A DNA stretch of 64,000 nt from Halicephalobus mephisto (GCA_009193035.1 SWDT01000012.1:248001-312000), one strand, 5' to 3'. Shown: positions 12,467 through 24,481, counted from the first letter of the stretch. Notes: generated by a model from the sequence alone, not told the origin. Numbers and translations: made by a program.

Positions 12467-13769
12467 TTATAGCCGTGTGTCCTCAGAAGGCAGTTTGTAC
12501 TCTGTTGGAGAAGTTGAGAAAAGTTCTGAATCAGATTCATATGAAGATGGAATGTTTGAAGTTGAACTACAAGCTGATAAAGTAAGATTTGAAGCATAAA
12601 AGAAGTAAGGAGATGGAACATTAAGGTACTGATTGGATTGAGATCTTGACATGGAGTATGACATTGTGTCTTTTTCTGTACCCGGAGATATCGACCGATA
12701 CGGTGGAGGAAAATCTTCTAAAGATAGAAATTCAATTGTTGGAACTTGTGGAGATTGAGATGCTTGAATCAGAGGAACATTGGAGAAAACTATAGGAAGA
12801 GAAGTACGGAGATAAGAACAGGCAGTATTGTTAGTGTAAAGCTTGATCTGAAAGCTAGAAGTTACAGATGAATTCACTCCCAAAAGTCCTACCTGAAGTT
12901 GGTAATCTACATTAATGATAGGGCAATTGGTAATAGTGACTAGATTCTTTGGTACTTTGACAAATATACGGAATTGTTCCGATGTTGAGGCAGGAATATC
13001 AATATCAATTTTCTTACACTCCATAAAATTAAAACGATTTTTGGTTACTTCACAGTCGCTTTTAAAGGCTCTTCTTCCAGTGAAAGTTGCGATTTTAACA
13101 ATTGTAACTTGTATGCCGGAAACATCATGTAGAGAATCGTTTACGACATCGCAGTGGAGGGGAATGGTTTCACCGGGTCCCCAAGCTAAGCGAGGGATAA
13201 AGAACTACAATGATTTCATCATCAACTAAGAAGTGTCTAGACAAACTTACATCAGCTTTCAAAGATAACGATGATGCGGAATTAATGTTTTTATGTATGA
13301 CACCAGTTTGAGGCTCGATATATCTTTGATCGGAATTAAGGTTTATAGGAACAGCAACTTTAATCTGAAGCTCATCAGCTTTATCTGCAGCCCAGGGCAG
13401 ATCTAATTTGGCCTTCAGTTTGCACCGTATGTGTCCATAAGTGCCCTCCATACTAGGAATAGCATTAAATGGGATAACGACAACGAAAGGATATTTTTTA
13501 CTGCCACCTGGAAGCCATTTTCTTCCATTAGCCTCATCTTTCTCCCACAAAGTCAAGTCGTTCTTGAGGTAAATTTTATTTTCACTGTAGCAGTAATGAT
13601 CCTTATCTTCGCCGTGGGAAAAATCAACAGAAGCCAGACCCTTGATTTTCAAAGTAATTTTATTGCCTTTTTTGGATTTCGGCAAATTTACAAGAACATA
13701 TCCAGAAACAGTGTCGCCTGCACAGTAAATGGGCCGAGAAGGCTCTAGGATAATTTTAATATTAGCCAT
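12467..13769 (-). CDS. Alpha-arrestin gene H, 403 aa
   Basis: Exons are 13769-13251, 13204-12893 and 12847-12467, phase 0. The start is MANIKIIL at 13769; an open frame continues upstream, but the TATA box at 13,818-13,825 argues that it is not translated. The N domain has YCAGDTVSGYVLVNL and LDLPWAADKADE. The C domain begins FFIPRLAW. The tail of about 110 residues holds DFPPPYRS and a Ser-rich stretch. The second intron (45 nt) has no in-frame stop and could be retained without truncation, as in gene F. Confidence 0.88.
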
Positions 13770-15119
13770 GGTTTTTAAATATATAAAATAAACTGAATGA
13801 ATTGAAAATAGAGAATGTTTATATAGGACTGAATCGCTAATATGCACTTTATCTTTAAAATGTTCATTATGATAAGAATATTAAGAGGACAAAGAATAAT
13901 ACGCGTAGATGTTTATCCACAACTTGTTTTGAGTAACGTTATCAATGTTTTGCGTAGTTAGAAGCCAGCGGAAGTGGCACACCTTCAACTTTGTGATTTT
14001 TCAATCGGATTACTGAAAAACTGACGTCAATTTTTGAATTCTCGGAAGATTGATTATAGTTTTTATTTCGAAAGCTTTTAATGATTCATTATCTGTTTCG
14101 TAATTGATAATGATAAAAATACAAATTTTCTATCAATAATTATAAATAAAATATATTCTGAAGTTTCTGTAAAAATAAAATAATAAAAACTAAAAAAATT
14201 CTTTGTGAGCATTAAAAGTTAAATTTTTTAAAATAAAAATATTTTAGAAAATTATCGTTTCTAAGGAAAATTGAATAAAATTTTCATATTAAATTTAAAT
14301 TAAATCTTAAAGCTTTTTGTTGTGAAAATTGCTTGAGTTTTGTTTTCTTCGATAAGTAATTAGATCAAAGAAGTTTCAGAAAAATCGATTTAAGCTTTAA
14401 AAGTATTGTCTTCTACTATTTCTTTTATAATAGTTAATTTTCCATCAATTTATGCATCTTTTTATTTTTTTATGGTAGTATTTACTTTAATACAAAACAA
14501 AAACTATATATTATTTTATAAAATTATTTGATTAAATATATTTACAACAGTTTTACAGTGATATATCTTTAAAAATTATTTTTTCAAATTTCATTAAACT
14601 CATTGAGGAAATCATTGGATGAGAGTCATCTGACAAGATAATGGAGCCTAGTTCAAAGAAAATAATGAAGTAGAAGACCAAAATGTAAGTTAAATTTATG
14701 CTTTCATATGGATCAATGTATGACTTTTTTCTTTGAAATTGGAGTCATTGATAGACATGATGCAAGGAAAGTTTTTCCTGATTGGACTCAAATGGTTGAA
14801 CTTTGATAATGAGGAGGATTCAGTCATAGTTTTTAGAAAAAACAATCAATATGAAAGTGGAGAAGATAAAGCAGTGTCATCAAAGTGGAGCTTTATCAAC
14901 AATTCGGAGCATTTTCACAAATTAACTCCTAAAACTCTCACTTTTGGTTCATGATTTATTCAAATAATTGAGCGATTAGCTACAGAAACGCAATCTGCTG
15001 ATTTCTGAACATTTGGGTTCAATAATGAGGAGCAGATCCAGAAATTAATCTTCATAGGTTTATTTCTTGATCAAATTCTTGAATAAAGACTGATATCCAA
15101 AAATTATTTTTCTCTGAAG
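13770..15119. other. Spacer between arrestin genes H and I
   Basis: Holds gene H's promoter and a copy of the recurrent 3' flank module at about 14,090-14,530. A 73-codon plus-strand frame at 14,733-14,954 matches nothing I recognise. Gene I's tail exon would be expected here but is not found. Confidence 0.5.
13818..13825 (-). promoter_or_regulatory. TATA box of arrestin gene H
   Basis: TATATAAA on the minus strand, 49 bp before the ATG, at the position used by genes B, G, J and K. Confidence 0.6.
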
Positions 15120-15806
15120 TTTTCTTAATTGACGATTATAATTCCACTGCTGGAGACATCACTTGAAAAATCATTTGTAAGATTATAATGAACATGAATG
15201 CTTTTATCCACTGGTTAAACTAAAAAATAGGAAGTTAGATTGTTTAATTTACTTAGAATCTTTAAAACTTACGGTAGCTAATATAGACGAACAGGCATTG
15301 CTTCTATGGATCCATACGGGTTGAGATTCAGTAGATACCGGAGTACTGTTCAGACTAATACGAGCACCAACTTTAAATTCAACCTCCTGAGTTTTTTCCA
15401 GACCCCAAGGCAGATCTAATTTAGCTATCAGCCAATACCGGATATGTCCGCAAGTGCCCTCCAAGCTAGAAGGAGCATCATGTGGAATGGAAATAGAAAA
15501 AGGATATTTCTTACTGCCTTTCAGGAGTTTTTTTGTCCCTTTAGCTTTGTTCCGTTCCCACAGTGTCAAATGGTCATTGAGGTAAATTTTGTTATTACTA
15601 TAGTGTTGGTGATCTTTTCCTCTGCCGTGCGAAAAAGCAATATGAGCTTGGCATTTGGCTTCCAGGCGAATTCTATTAACCTTCGTATTTTTTGATGAAC
15701 TTACAAGAACATATCCAGTTACAGTATTCCCTGGATGATAAATAGCTTGACAAGGTGTAAGGATAATCTGAACACCTACAGTCGGTTTTGAGATAGGGAA
15801 ATACAT
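15120..15806 (-). pseudogene. Arrestin pseudogene I (intact N-domain exon, decayed C domain)
   Basis: Exon 1 (15,806-15,273) encodes a full N domain (YHPGNTVTGYVLVSS, LDLPWGLEKTQE) with a normal GTAAGT donor. The usual start Met is Thr (KPT instead of KPM), so the first ATG is nine codons upstream. The next exon is recognisable at about 15,120-15,230 (VDKSIHVHYNLTN) but has stop codons, and nothing of the rest follows. A TATAAA element remains at 15,831-15,836. It could at most make an isolated N domain, so I call it a pseudogene. Confidence 0.75.
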
Positions 15807-17032
15807 TGAAAATCGGTTAACAAATACAAGTTTATATTGATCAATAAACGAAATAGAGCGTATTATGCCGGAAAGTCAACTACGACAAGAATTCAGCACT
15901 TGGATTTTCTATAAGTTTATGGACGTTTGACAAATTTCCCAACGATAAGCCCAACTATATATACCATCATTAAAATTTTTTACACAGACGCACAAATTAT
16001 TGCTTTTAAAGAATTTAGTAATTAATTCCGGAAGCACTCTATCATTAAGAATAATGGAAGAACTTCGAATTTTTGTAAGAATGCGCTCTTAGTTATAGAC
16101 TGATAAGTGAATCGTCTACTTTTGTCAACTACGAACTAATATGTGAAATATATTTCTGATACCCCGCTGACCTCTGCTGAACTTTGATAGATATCTGAGA
16201 TAAGGATGTGACGTTTTTACTAAGTATGATTAAGTTTCAAGGCTGTTTCTGAAATGATCGCCCAAATTTTTTAACCAATGACTCATGTATACAATTAAAA
16301 TTTATAAAACTAATATAAGATTGAAATCAGCATTATAAAATAAAAATTCTGACAAACAAATGAATTACGGAGGTGAAAAGGATAAATAATGACAACGCTG
16401 ATTGGGGAATCACAATTAACTGCGTCACCGAACTGCGAATGCGCCTTGAAATGATAACCAGGACGCACCTTCAGTAATGTAATTTTTCTCCTAAAATGAA
16501 AAAGAAATTGACCTAAGTTTTCTTGAATTTTTAAAAATGATTTTCTGTGGAGGTACATTTTACTGGATAATTATTTCTATACTGTTCAGTTATGATAGTA
16601 AAGCGTTTGCTCTAAAAAATTATCAATGAAGAATTCAATCAAAATTCTGTATGCAATGATCACAAACAAATGATCATGAAAAATATTGAGAATTATTGAA
16701 AATTGAATTATTTCTGTTTTTGTAAGTATTGAAATGGGATGAATTTATTTTTGATAAAAAGATTCGATAAAATACTATACTTTCGAAGAAAAATTCAATA
16801 AATTTGTATAAGTAATATTTGAGTATTTATTGTTTTTATATAAATCAGTGAAGTTCTGAGCCTCTTACAAGTTCCAGAAAATTTAAACTTTATAAAAGTA
16901 TCTTTTCAGTTTTTTCAAAATAGTTGATCATTTTCTTTTTTCTTTTGCTGTTTTGGGTAATATTTACTCTCCTAAAAATTTAGATTATTTTTTACTTTAA
17001 TAATTTATCAATTAATATGCTCATGAAAAGTT
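15807..17032. other. Spacer between arrestin genes I and J
   Basis: No gene recognised. A less AT-rich patch at 16,370-16,500 stands out in composition but could not be assigned. A copy of the recurrent 3' flank module lies at about 16,640-17,000. Confidence 0.5.
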
Positions 17033-18353
17033 TTATATATTTTTATTTTGCAGGAACATGGTCTCGTCGTTCATTGGGGGAGCTGAGGGATACACTGAGG
17101 GAGAGTCATATGAAGGTGGGATATTCGAAATTGCGTTGGAGAATCCTGCCATAGGTGGTAAAGGATAAGGAGATGGATGATTAGGGTATGGAGCAGAATA
17201 GGACTGTGATGCAAATGGAAGTATGGGAACAGGTGGAAGGATGGAATTTTGTTCTGTAGTTGAACCCATTGATGAATATGATGAAAGAACATTTGTTGTA
17301 AGTTGGTTTCCAATTGTTGGAGCTTGTGGAACAGGAAGCAATGGAACCAAACGGACATTAGAAATTACAATCGGTATACGAGTAGAGGGAGCAAAAGAGA
17401 AAAAATTGTCGTCGTGAAGTTTAACCTAAAATTTGGAATATGGAACTAAATTAATTTCTGAAACTTTCTCTTACCTCCAGCTCATAAGATATGTTAATAA
17501 AAGGACAATTCACGACAGTAGTTAAGTTTCCTGGTACCGGAATATGTACTTCAACCTGTCTTGTTGCTGAGATGGGAATGGAGACGTTAGTTTTCATAGG
17601 ATTGAGTTTTTCATTCTGTTGTCGAGTCATGCTGCGGTGATATCCAATACCTGTGCGTCCTGTGAAAGTTGCATTCTTAATGATAGTAAATTCTATGCTG
17701 GTGATTTCATCTGAAGAATTGTTTGTAATATTACAATGAATAGGAATGTTCTCGTCGGGTCCCCAAGCTAAACGAGGGATAGAGATCTGAAAATATCCAA
17801 GTATTAACGTAGTCAAAGGCCATAAAGAGCTTACAGTAGCGTTTACGGAGCTGGAAGACGAGAAGAGACCGGTTTTGTTGATGTATCCGTATTGAGGTTG
17901 AATGTATATCGGAGAACTGTTAGGATCAATAGAAGTACCAACTTGAAATCCAACCTCGGAAGTTTTATCGAAAGCCCAAGGCAAATCTAGTCTGGCTTTC
18001 AACATGTATCGTATATTTCCATAATTACCCTCCAAACTAGGAGGAGCGTCATACGGGAGAGTTATGGAAAAAGGATATTTCCTAATACCCATTGGTAGCA
18101 TTATTTCACCTTTAGCTTCGTTCTTTTGCCACAGAATCAATTTATGGTCTAAGTAAACTTTATCGTTACTGTAGGAATGGCGATCATCATCATGACCATG
18201 CCAAAAAATAACATGAGCTCGACCTTTAGCCTCCAAAGAAATTTTATTGGCTTTTCTCTCCTTAGATAAATTTAAAAGAACATATCCAGTTAGATTATAG
18301 CCTGGAAGATAGATAGGTTGAGGAGGGTCGAGAATAATTTGAATATCCGACAT
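17033..18353 (-). CDS. Alpha-arrestin gene J, 407 aa
   Basis: Exons are 18,353-17,835 (N domain, LDLPWAFDKTSE), 17,786-17,475 (C domain, ISIPRLAWGPDENIPIHCN) and 17,425-17,033 (last strand PIVISNVRL plus tail). The first intron is 48 nt with no stop in frame, so exons 1 and 2 form one continuous open frame of 300 codons; the GTAAGC and TTTCAG ends and the sister alignment show it is an intron. The tail of about 115 residues is rich in Pro, Ser and Tyr (SAPYPNHPSPYPLPP) and carries NIPPSYDS, a PPxY match. TATAAAGG lies 40 bp upstream. Confidence 0.88.
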
Positions 18354-18392
18354 ATTTTTGGAGAAATTAACTAAATTGAAGAAATACGACTG

Positions 18393-18400
18393 CCTTTATA
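18393..18400 (-). promoter_or_regulatory. TATA box of arrestin gene J
   Basis: TATAAAGG on the minus strand, 40 bp before the ATG, preceded by CAACTC as in sister promoters. Confidence 0.6.
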
Positions 18401-18871
18401 GAGTTGATTCAATAAAAAGTAATATTTAGTAAAATCGAATGCAACGGAAATTTAATTTTCAGCTATACTCGTAGGTGTATAGTTGTTTGATTGGTTCTCT
18501 AATACTAAATGCAGCAATATATAATATTTTGGGAAATTAGCGACTGAACATACTAGTCTTCCATTTAAACGGAAATTTGTAATTGATTCGAAAAAAATCT
18601 ACAATTATTAATTGACTTAGTAAACAACTCTCAGATGACTAGAACAAACCTGTTCTGAGCTATCAATTGATCTTTGAACAATTAAATTTGTTCAGTTGCA
18701 GCCTGAGGTATGACGAAATTCACTAGTGATGTAGTGTAATTTGCATAAAGCCAATGTAATTTTTCAAGACACAAAAGTGGCATTTTTATTAAACCTACGA
18801 TTGATGAAGTTATGGAATTCTCCTAGAACCATTACTGAATAGTTGTCAAACTAATAGTTCATATATCTGAT

Positions 18872-18945
18872 TTGGCTCCGCGGGAGACCGCGCCCATGCA
18901 AGAGCTAGAGCAATTTGTATTGTATTGTATTGTATAGTATATCTG
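18872..18945 (+). repeat. SINE-like fragment with (TTGTA)n tail
   Basis: A short GC-rich stretch (GCGGGAGACCGCGCCCATG) is followed by AGAGCAATTTGTATTG and then (TATTG)n. The pentamer tail resembles the 3' end of the tRNA-headed element at 37.1-37.4 kb. No tRNA-like head is visible, so this is a truncated copy or a related family. Confidence 0.5.
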
Positions 18946-19950
18946 ATTAAAAAGTATCTATAAGAGTCACGATATAATTTGGCTTTAGAGAATGTATCAA
19001 GCATTAATAAATTAACAGATGAAACTGAAAGAGGTAAACAACGACACATTGATAGATGTTGATTCAAGAAACAAAAAAATTAAATCACCAAATACACTTG
19101 GAAAGGAGAAGGACAGGACGTACATTCACAATTCGATTTTTGCTCTAGAATAGAAATTGACGTGAATTTCTACAAGTTGCTAAAAAGGATTTTCAGTTGA
19201 AAAATCTTTTAAGAATCAGTATATTTTATAGTGTTTAACTACAACAATTAAACAATGAAAAAGTTGTAAATAAAAAATATATTTACAATCTCATGAAAAC
19301 AATTAGAGGCAAACTGTCATCAAAAATAGATTTTTACAAATTATTAAAGATTATTGTTTTGTTAGCAATAAAATTAGATAAACTTAGTCTTTATCTAAAT
19401 TTCTAGAAAATTACTCTATTCCTAAAGAAAAGTACAGTGGAATTTATATATCGAATTTAAAAAGGATTTTATGCAGAATATGTCTTCTTTTGTATGAATC
19501 GTCCCAATTCTGAATTTCTGATGAGCAATTGATACAAATCAATCCTAAAGACAGACATTTGAACAATAAAAAGTATTGTTTTTCTTCATTTCTTTTGCAA
19601 TTGTGGTTCACTTTCCATTGCTTTTTCTCTTTTTTAGAAACCTTCAATGTAAAAACTAGAATTATTTACTACTTTCCTAACTCATCGAATAAACATATTG
19701 ATTGTTAGATCGTGGCTAAGGGCTTCTGATCATGTGTATATGAGAAAGAGTTATAAGATTGGTTTATTAAGTTGGAGGTGGGAAATACAACACAACTTTA
19801 ATAAATATTGTCCAATCTCCTTAATTTCCCTGCCAGCGCACAATCGTAAGCTTTTTATTAGTCCTCAGGATATTTTCTTTTAGAGCCAACGTTATGTGGG
19901 TCTGCCTTCGAATGGATCATGCATGATTCAACATTAATAAATATCAGTTG

Positions 19951-21202
19951 TCATATCTCTGCATTCTCAAAAGGTTCTTCTTCATATTCCATTGGAGGAG
20001 CTGAAGGACATCTTGGAGGAAAATCATATAAACATGATAAATCTGAAGTTGAGTTAGAAATTGCTAAATTAGGATTTGAAGCATGCAAGGAATAAGGAGG
20101 AGGAGCATCGGGATATAAGGTGGATTGAAATGCTGATGGATAGAGTTGAGAAGGCATTTCTGAAGATATGAACCCAATTTGTTGACCTTGTGGAAATTGG
20201 GATGAATGAGTTAAATGAGTATTGGATAAAATTATTGAGAGAGACGTAGAATAAGGAAAAGAGAACATGTTTGTGGTGTGAAGTTTAACCTGAAATTTCT
20301 CATAACCAAATTAACTTTTGAGATCCCTTTCTTACTTTAAGTTTGTAAGCAACGTTTATGATATCACAATTATTGATAGTGACTAGATTTGGTGGTACTT
20401 CAATATTTACTTGAACATTTTTTGATGTAAAACAGGGAATCAATACACGATATTTAACATGTTTTCTTTTTTTAGTGATTCCTTTGACACTTTTACGCCA
20501 TATGAAAGTTTCTCCCGTGAAAGTTACACTTTCAAAAATAATAGCTTCTATCTTAAAAATACTACTTGAGAAATTATTTGTAACATGACAGTATATAGGA
20601 ATGGTTTCGCCAGGTCCCCAAGCTAAACGGGGGATAGAGATCTAAAAACACTTATCAACTAACAAAGAGTCTAAAATACTTACAGTAGCTATTATAGACT
20701 TACAAAATGAGAAAATGCCGTTTTTATAAACGTGTGCACATTGCGGTTCAGTATACATAGGAGCACTGTTGAGATCAATAAGAGAAGCAACTATGATTTC
20801 ACATTGATTACTCTTATCCAGAGCCCAAGGCAGATCTAATTCAGCCTTTAGCTTATATTTTATATATCCATGCTTGCCGTCAAAACTAGGAGGAGCATCA
20901 TATGGAATCATAATAGAAAACGGATATTGTCTATTGCCACATGGTAACCATTGTCCATCTTCATCTTTGGATTCCTGCCATAGAATCAAAAAATCATCGA
21001 GATAAATTTTTTTAGCACTGTAGTAGGTACGATTTTTATATTTGTCGTTTTCGAAAGCAGTATAAGCTTTGCCTTTGGCTTTCAATGATATTCTATTAAC
21101 CTTTTTATCTTTGGATAATTTTACAAGAACATAACCAGTTACAGTATCACCTGGATGATAGATAGATTGAGGAGGGTCGAGAATAATTTGGACTTCAATC
21201 AT
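19951..21202 (-). CDS. Alpha-arrestin gene K, 387 aa
   Basis: Exons are 21,202-20,684, 20,641-20,336 and 20,289-19,951, phase 0, with introns of 42 and 46 nt. The start is MIEVQIIL at 21,202. The N domain shows YHPGDTVTGYVLVKL and LDLPWALDKSNQCE; the C domain runs ISIPRLAWGPGETIP to NVAYKLK. The tail of about 95 residues has DAPPPYSLHA, a strong PPxY, and ends in a Pro- and acid-rich segment (CPSAPPMEYEEEPFEN). TATAAAAA lies 48 bp upstream. Same inferred role as the other complete copies. Confidence 0.88.
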
Positions 21203-21250
21203 TGGTTTTAGGAGAATAAAGCAAATGAACAAATGTAAAAAGTACAGATG

Positions 21251-21258
21251 TTTTTATA
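21251..21258 (-). promoter_or_regulatory. TATA box of arrestin gene K
   Basis: TATAAAAA on the minus strand, 48 bp before the ATG, at the conserved position. Confidence 0.65.
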
Positions 21259-21756
21259 AGAAACAGAAATTGGAAATAAGTCTTATTTCTCAAAAAATGA
21301 CTATTTCGTAAACTTTAAGGAAAAGAAACGAGTTTATATGTAGCCGTTCGTCTGGCGAACACAACCAATGATGTCATCAAAACTTATGTGCTTAGAAAGT
21401 CAAGAGAAGATGAGGCGGGGCTTTTAGTCTCATGAGTTTAATCTCTAACATGCTCGAAATGTTGACGCCATTTTTTTGAGCTTTGAAACAGCTTTGTTTT
21501 TTATCTTGAAACGAATAGTCAATCTTTGTTTTTTATGATTTGCAATCATTGAAAAATTTCTTTTCATATTATATGTATTTTCCGCAAATTTTGTAAAGAT
21601 TAATCGGAGATCATAACAATTATTAAGAATTATTATAAGTTGGAATATATTTATATTTAAGTGATAATTAAAAATCAGAATTGTTTGAGATACAAGTATC
21701 TGATAAATTACTTTATTTCTTCCTAAGAATAGTATATAATTGATCTTAAAATTTAA

Positions 21757-21828
21757 TGAGTGTACATCAGAGAACTGTTAGGATCAATAAAAGTATCAAA
21801 TCGAAATCCAATCTCCTGAGTTCGAGAG
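21757..21828 (-). pseudogene. Arrestin relic, ~24 codons of an N-domain exon
   Basis: A short minus-strand stretch aligns closely with the end of the N-domain exon of gene J and also resembles gene I. It includes FDTFIDPNSS matching the sister block GTSIDPNSS. Nothing else of the gene remains on either side. It sits just before a decayed plus-strand LRAT-like gene. Confidence 0.65.
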
Positions 21829-21889
21829 ACTTTGTTGCAGAGAGGCAATATTTTTTAATCGTTAGATAACAATTTGAATTTTTTCTAAG

Positions 21890-22265
21890 ATTTCTCGTTA
21901 GGGGATTTATGTTGGTCATGAAGAAGTATGTTTAATTGATATATTGAATTTTTTATACACTTTGTAGGTCGTGAATATTTCTGAGCATGAAGAAAGTAAA
22001 TTTGAATTAGTTGCACAAATCGGAAACCTATGTTCATCCTTTGTTACACTTGATAGAAAATTGTGGACAGTGGATAGCAATTATGCACAAAATTATCATT
22101 TAATATTGTTTTTAAGAGCCTTTTTTATTATTTTCGAAAACCAGAGAGCTCTTGCTGTTGCTACAGATTATGTAGAATAAAGTTTTTGTAAACGACAGTA
22201 CAATGTTATTACTCAAAACTGTCAAAATTTCACAACTCTTTGTGCCTAGGGCCTTGAAGTTTCAT
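21890..22265 (+). pseudogene. LRAT-like pseudogene inside the arrestin array (exons 4-6)
   Basis: Plus-strand exons align with exons 4-6 of the LRAT-like pair at 28.8-32.0 kb. Exon 4 (21,890-21,925) reads S-R-stop-GIYVG where the intact genes have SHWGIYIG, so the catalytic His is Arg and the Trp is a stop. Exon 5 (21,968-22,069) reads VVNISEHEES...AQIGNLC. Exon 6 (from 22,117) starts SLFYYFRKPE, then shifts frame, and later shows ITQNCQNFTTLCA followed by a stop. The flanking TTCTAAG, TTGTAG and TTTTAAG acceptors are kept. Exons 1-3 are missing. Confidence 0.75.
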
Positions 22266-22690
22266 TTGAAAATCATATTGGTTAATGTAACGAAATCATG
22301 ATACTTATTTTCGAAAGTTTTTTGTTATAAAACTACATAGTTATTTGAATAGATAATGAATAGGGGAAGTTTAGTTAAAATTCTCTTTGTTTGATGTATA
22401 AATGCAACAGGATATTATATTTGTATAAAACATGTAAGAAAAGCTACATAAGATTTTATTTTTCTGTAAATCATTTTAGTTTTGAACTTCTTTTGATTAG
22501 TGATCAATCAAAAACAATTTCAAAAAGATAAATTCCAGTTGAAAAAAATAATTTAGCCCTATTTTTTATTATTGTAGATCATTTGTTGGTATTTTTTCTT
22601 TTTTTACTGTTTCGATATCGTCTACTCGTAAAAATGGAGGTTGTTTAATATTAATTATTCAATTAAATATACATGTAAATGAGAAATTAG
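22266..22690. other. Spacer downstream of gene L
   Basis: AT-rich. It is largely a copy of the recurrent arrestin 3' flank module (about 22,400-22,680). No gene seen. Confidence 0.5.
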
Positions 22691-23967
22691 TTACATTTTG
22701 GTAATTTCCAGAAATTCTTCCTCACAATCCGTTGGGAGAGTGAAGGAAAATCCAGAATCAGAATCATATGGAGGTGGATTGTTTGAAATTGAGCTAGAAG
22801 CTGCTAAAGTAAGATTCGAGCCATGTAAGGAATAAGGAGGAGGAGCATCAGAGTACAGGGTGGATTGAGACATTATACTTTGCCCTGCAATTGGAGTTGT
22901 TGATGAATATGGTGGAGGAAGATCTGCTGAAAGTTGGGAGTCAATTGTTGGGAATTGTGAAGGTTGACGTAAAGAGGCGTTAGAAAAAATGATTGGCATG
23001 TGTGTGGAAGGACAAGATGAAAAGATCCCTTTCGTGAGAAGTTCGATCTAAAATGCGAGATATATAAGTTGATTTTTAAAACGTTTTCTTACCTCAAGTT
23101 CGTAAGTTATATTCATAATGGAACAATTGGTGACAGTAACTAAATTCACTGGTATTTGAACATCCACTTGAACTTGTTTTGATGTTGAAGCGGGAACAGA
23201 GATGTTAGTTTTCATAGAGTGTATTTTCCTACTGCATTTTTGGGTCATTTTACAACTATGTCCAAGAGTTGTTTGTCCTGTGAATTTTTCTGTTCTAATG
23301 ATCGTAACTTCTATACCAAAAACATCATTTGAAGAATTATTTGTGATATTCACAGAAACTGGAATAACTTCACCGACTGTCCAAGCCAAACGAGGCATAG
23401 AGACCTAAACATACTAGTCTTATTTTAGGATGAATAGAAAGAGTTTACAGTAGCTTGTATTGAGTTAGATGATGTAAAAGCATTGCTGTTAGGAATGTAT
23501 GCCAACTGAGGCTGAGTGTATATCGGAATAGAATTGAGATTACTAGGACTACCAACTGTAATCTCAACTCTGCAGTGTTTGTCCAGAGCCCAAGACAGAT
23601 CTAGCTCAGCTTCTAATTCATATCGGATATATCCATAAGTACCTTTGAAGCTAGGAGCAGTATCAGGAGGAATAGTGAGAGAAAAACAATATTTCTTGTT
23701 GCTACCTGGCGACCACTTTTCACCTTTAGTTTTGTTCCTCTGCCACAGAATCATCTGATCTTTTAGATAGATTCTGTCGTTACTGTAGCAGTGGCGATCA
23801 TCGCCATGACCGTACCAAAAAGAAACATGAGCTCTGCCTTTGGCCTCTAGACGAACTTTATTCACTTTTGTATCTTTAGACGAATTTACAAGAACATATC
23901 CAGTAACAGTATCTCCTGGATGATAGATAGATTGAGGAGGGTCGAGAATAAGTTTAATATCAGACAT
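22691..23967 (-). CDS. Alpha-arrestin gene L, 395 aa, three PPxY motifs
   Basis: Exons are 23,967-23,449, 23,404-23,093 and 23,047-22,691, phase 0. The first donor is GTAAAC. The start is MSDIKLIL at 23,967. The N domain has YHPGDTVTGYVLVNS and LDLSWALDKHCR. The C domain begins VSMPRLAW and ends NITYELE. The tail of about 105 residues carries three ligase-type motifs: DLPPPYSS, DAPPPYSLHG and NNPPPYDS. Three PPPY motifs make this the copy best equipped for multivalent WW-domain binding. The TATA box is altered to TGTA at the conserved position. Confidence 0.88.
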
Positions 23968-24481
23968 GGGTTTAAAAGAAATGAAATGAATGGATTTAGG
24001 AAAAATAACACTTTTGTACGGCTGAATCACTGAAATACGAATCTTAGAAAACGAAGCATGACGTAAATGTTAAGGAATACCAAACATTGACATATTAGAT
24101 ATTTGTTTAAGGCAAACGATCAATTACATTGTGAAATTTCTGATGTAGCTCAAAAGAAATGAAGGAATGACAGATGTTCAATTTTTAAATGTTTGTAAAA
24201 CGAGCAAGATCACCGTCATTTTTTAATCATTTAAAATTAATTATATTTCTTGGAAATATTATTGCAATTTTAAAAAATTTTAATTGTTAACATCAAACTA
24301 TTATTGAAAAGCATTTTTAAATTTTCATATTTGCGTTTTGTAAAAATAATATTTTTATTTTGTTATAAGAACGATTTACTTTTATTTATTCATTGTTACA
24401 ATAGTATTTATGTGCAGAAGTTAAAGCTACTTCTATTGCCAAATTTAAATTTATCTGATTTAACACATTTTTAAAAGTTTC
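23968..24481. other. Spacer between arrestin genes L and M
   Basis: AT-rich and without a gene. The part next to gene M (about 24,250-24,440) belongs to the recurrent 3' flank module. Confidence 0.5.

Larger units (their letters stand above)
18354..19950. other. Spacer between arrestin genes J and K with repeat insertions
   Basis: No gene. It contains a GC-richer SINE-like tail at 18,872-18,945, a copy of the recurrent 3' flank module at about 19,200-19,680, and at 19,700-19,830 a repeat that resembles one at 59.3 kb. Confidence 0.55.

Noticed and set aside
12385..12621. 78-codon minus-strand frame
   Set aside because: Overlaps the gene H tail exon in another frame; no start context or homology.
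13170..13847. N-terminal extension of arrestin gene H beyond MANIK
   Set aside because: The extended frame runs through the conserved TATA box, so it is leader or promoter, not protein.
14733..14954. 73-codon plus-strand frame considered as an arrestin or LRAT relic
   Set aside because: No motif of either family could be aligned on either strand.
16310..16558. GC-richer patch with frames on both strands, considered as a gene fragment
   Set aside because: Composition stands out, but no splice sites or family similarity support a gene.
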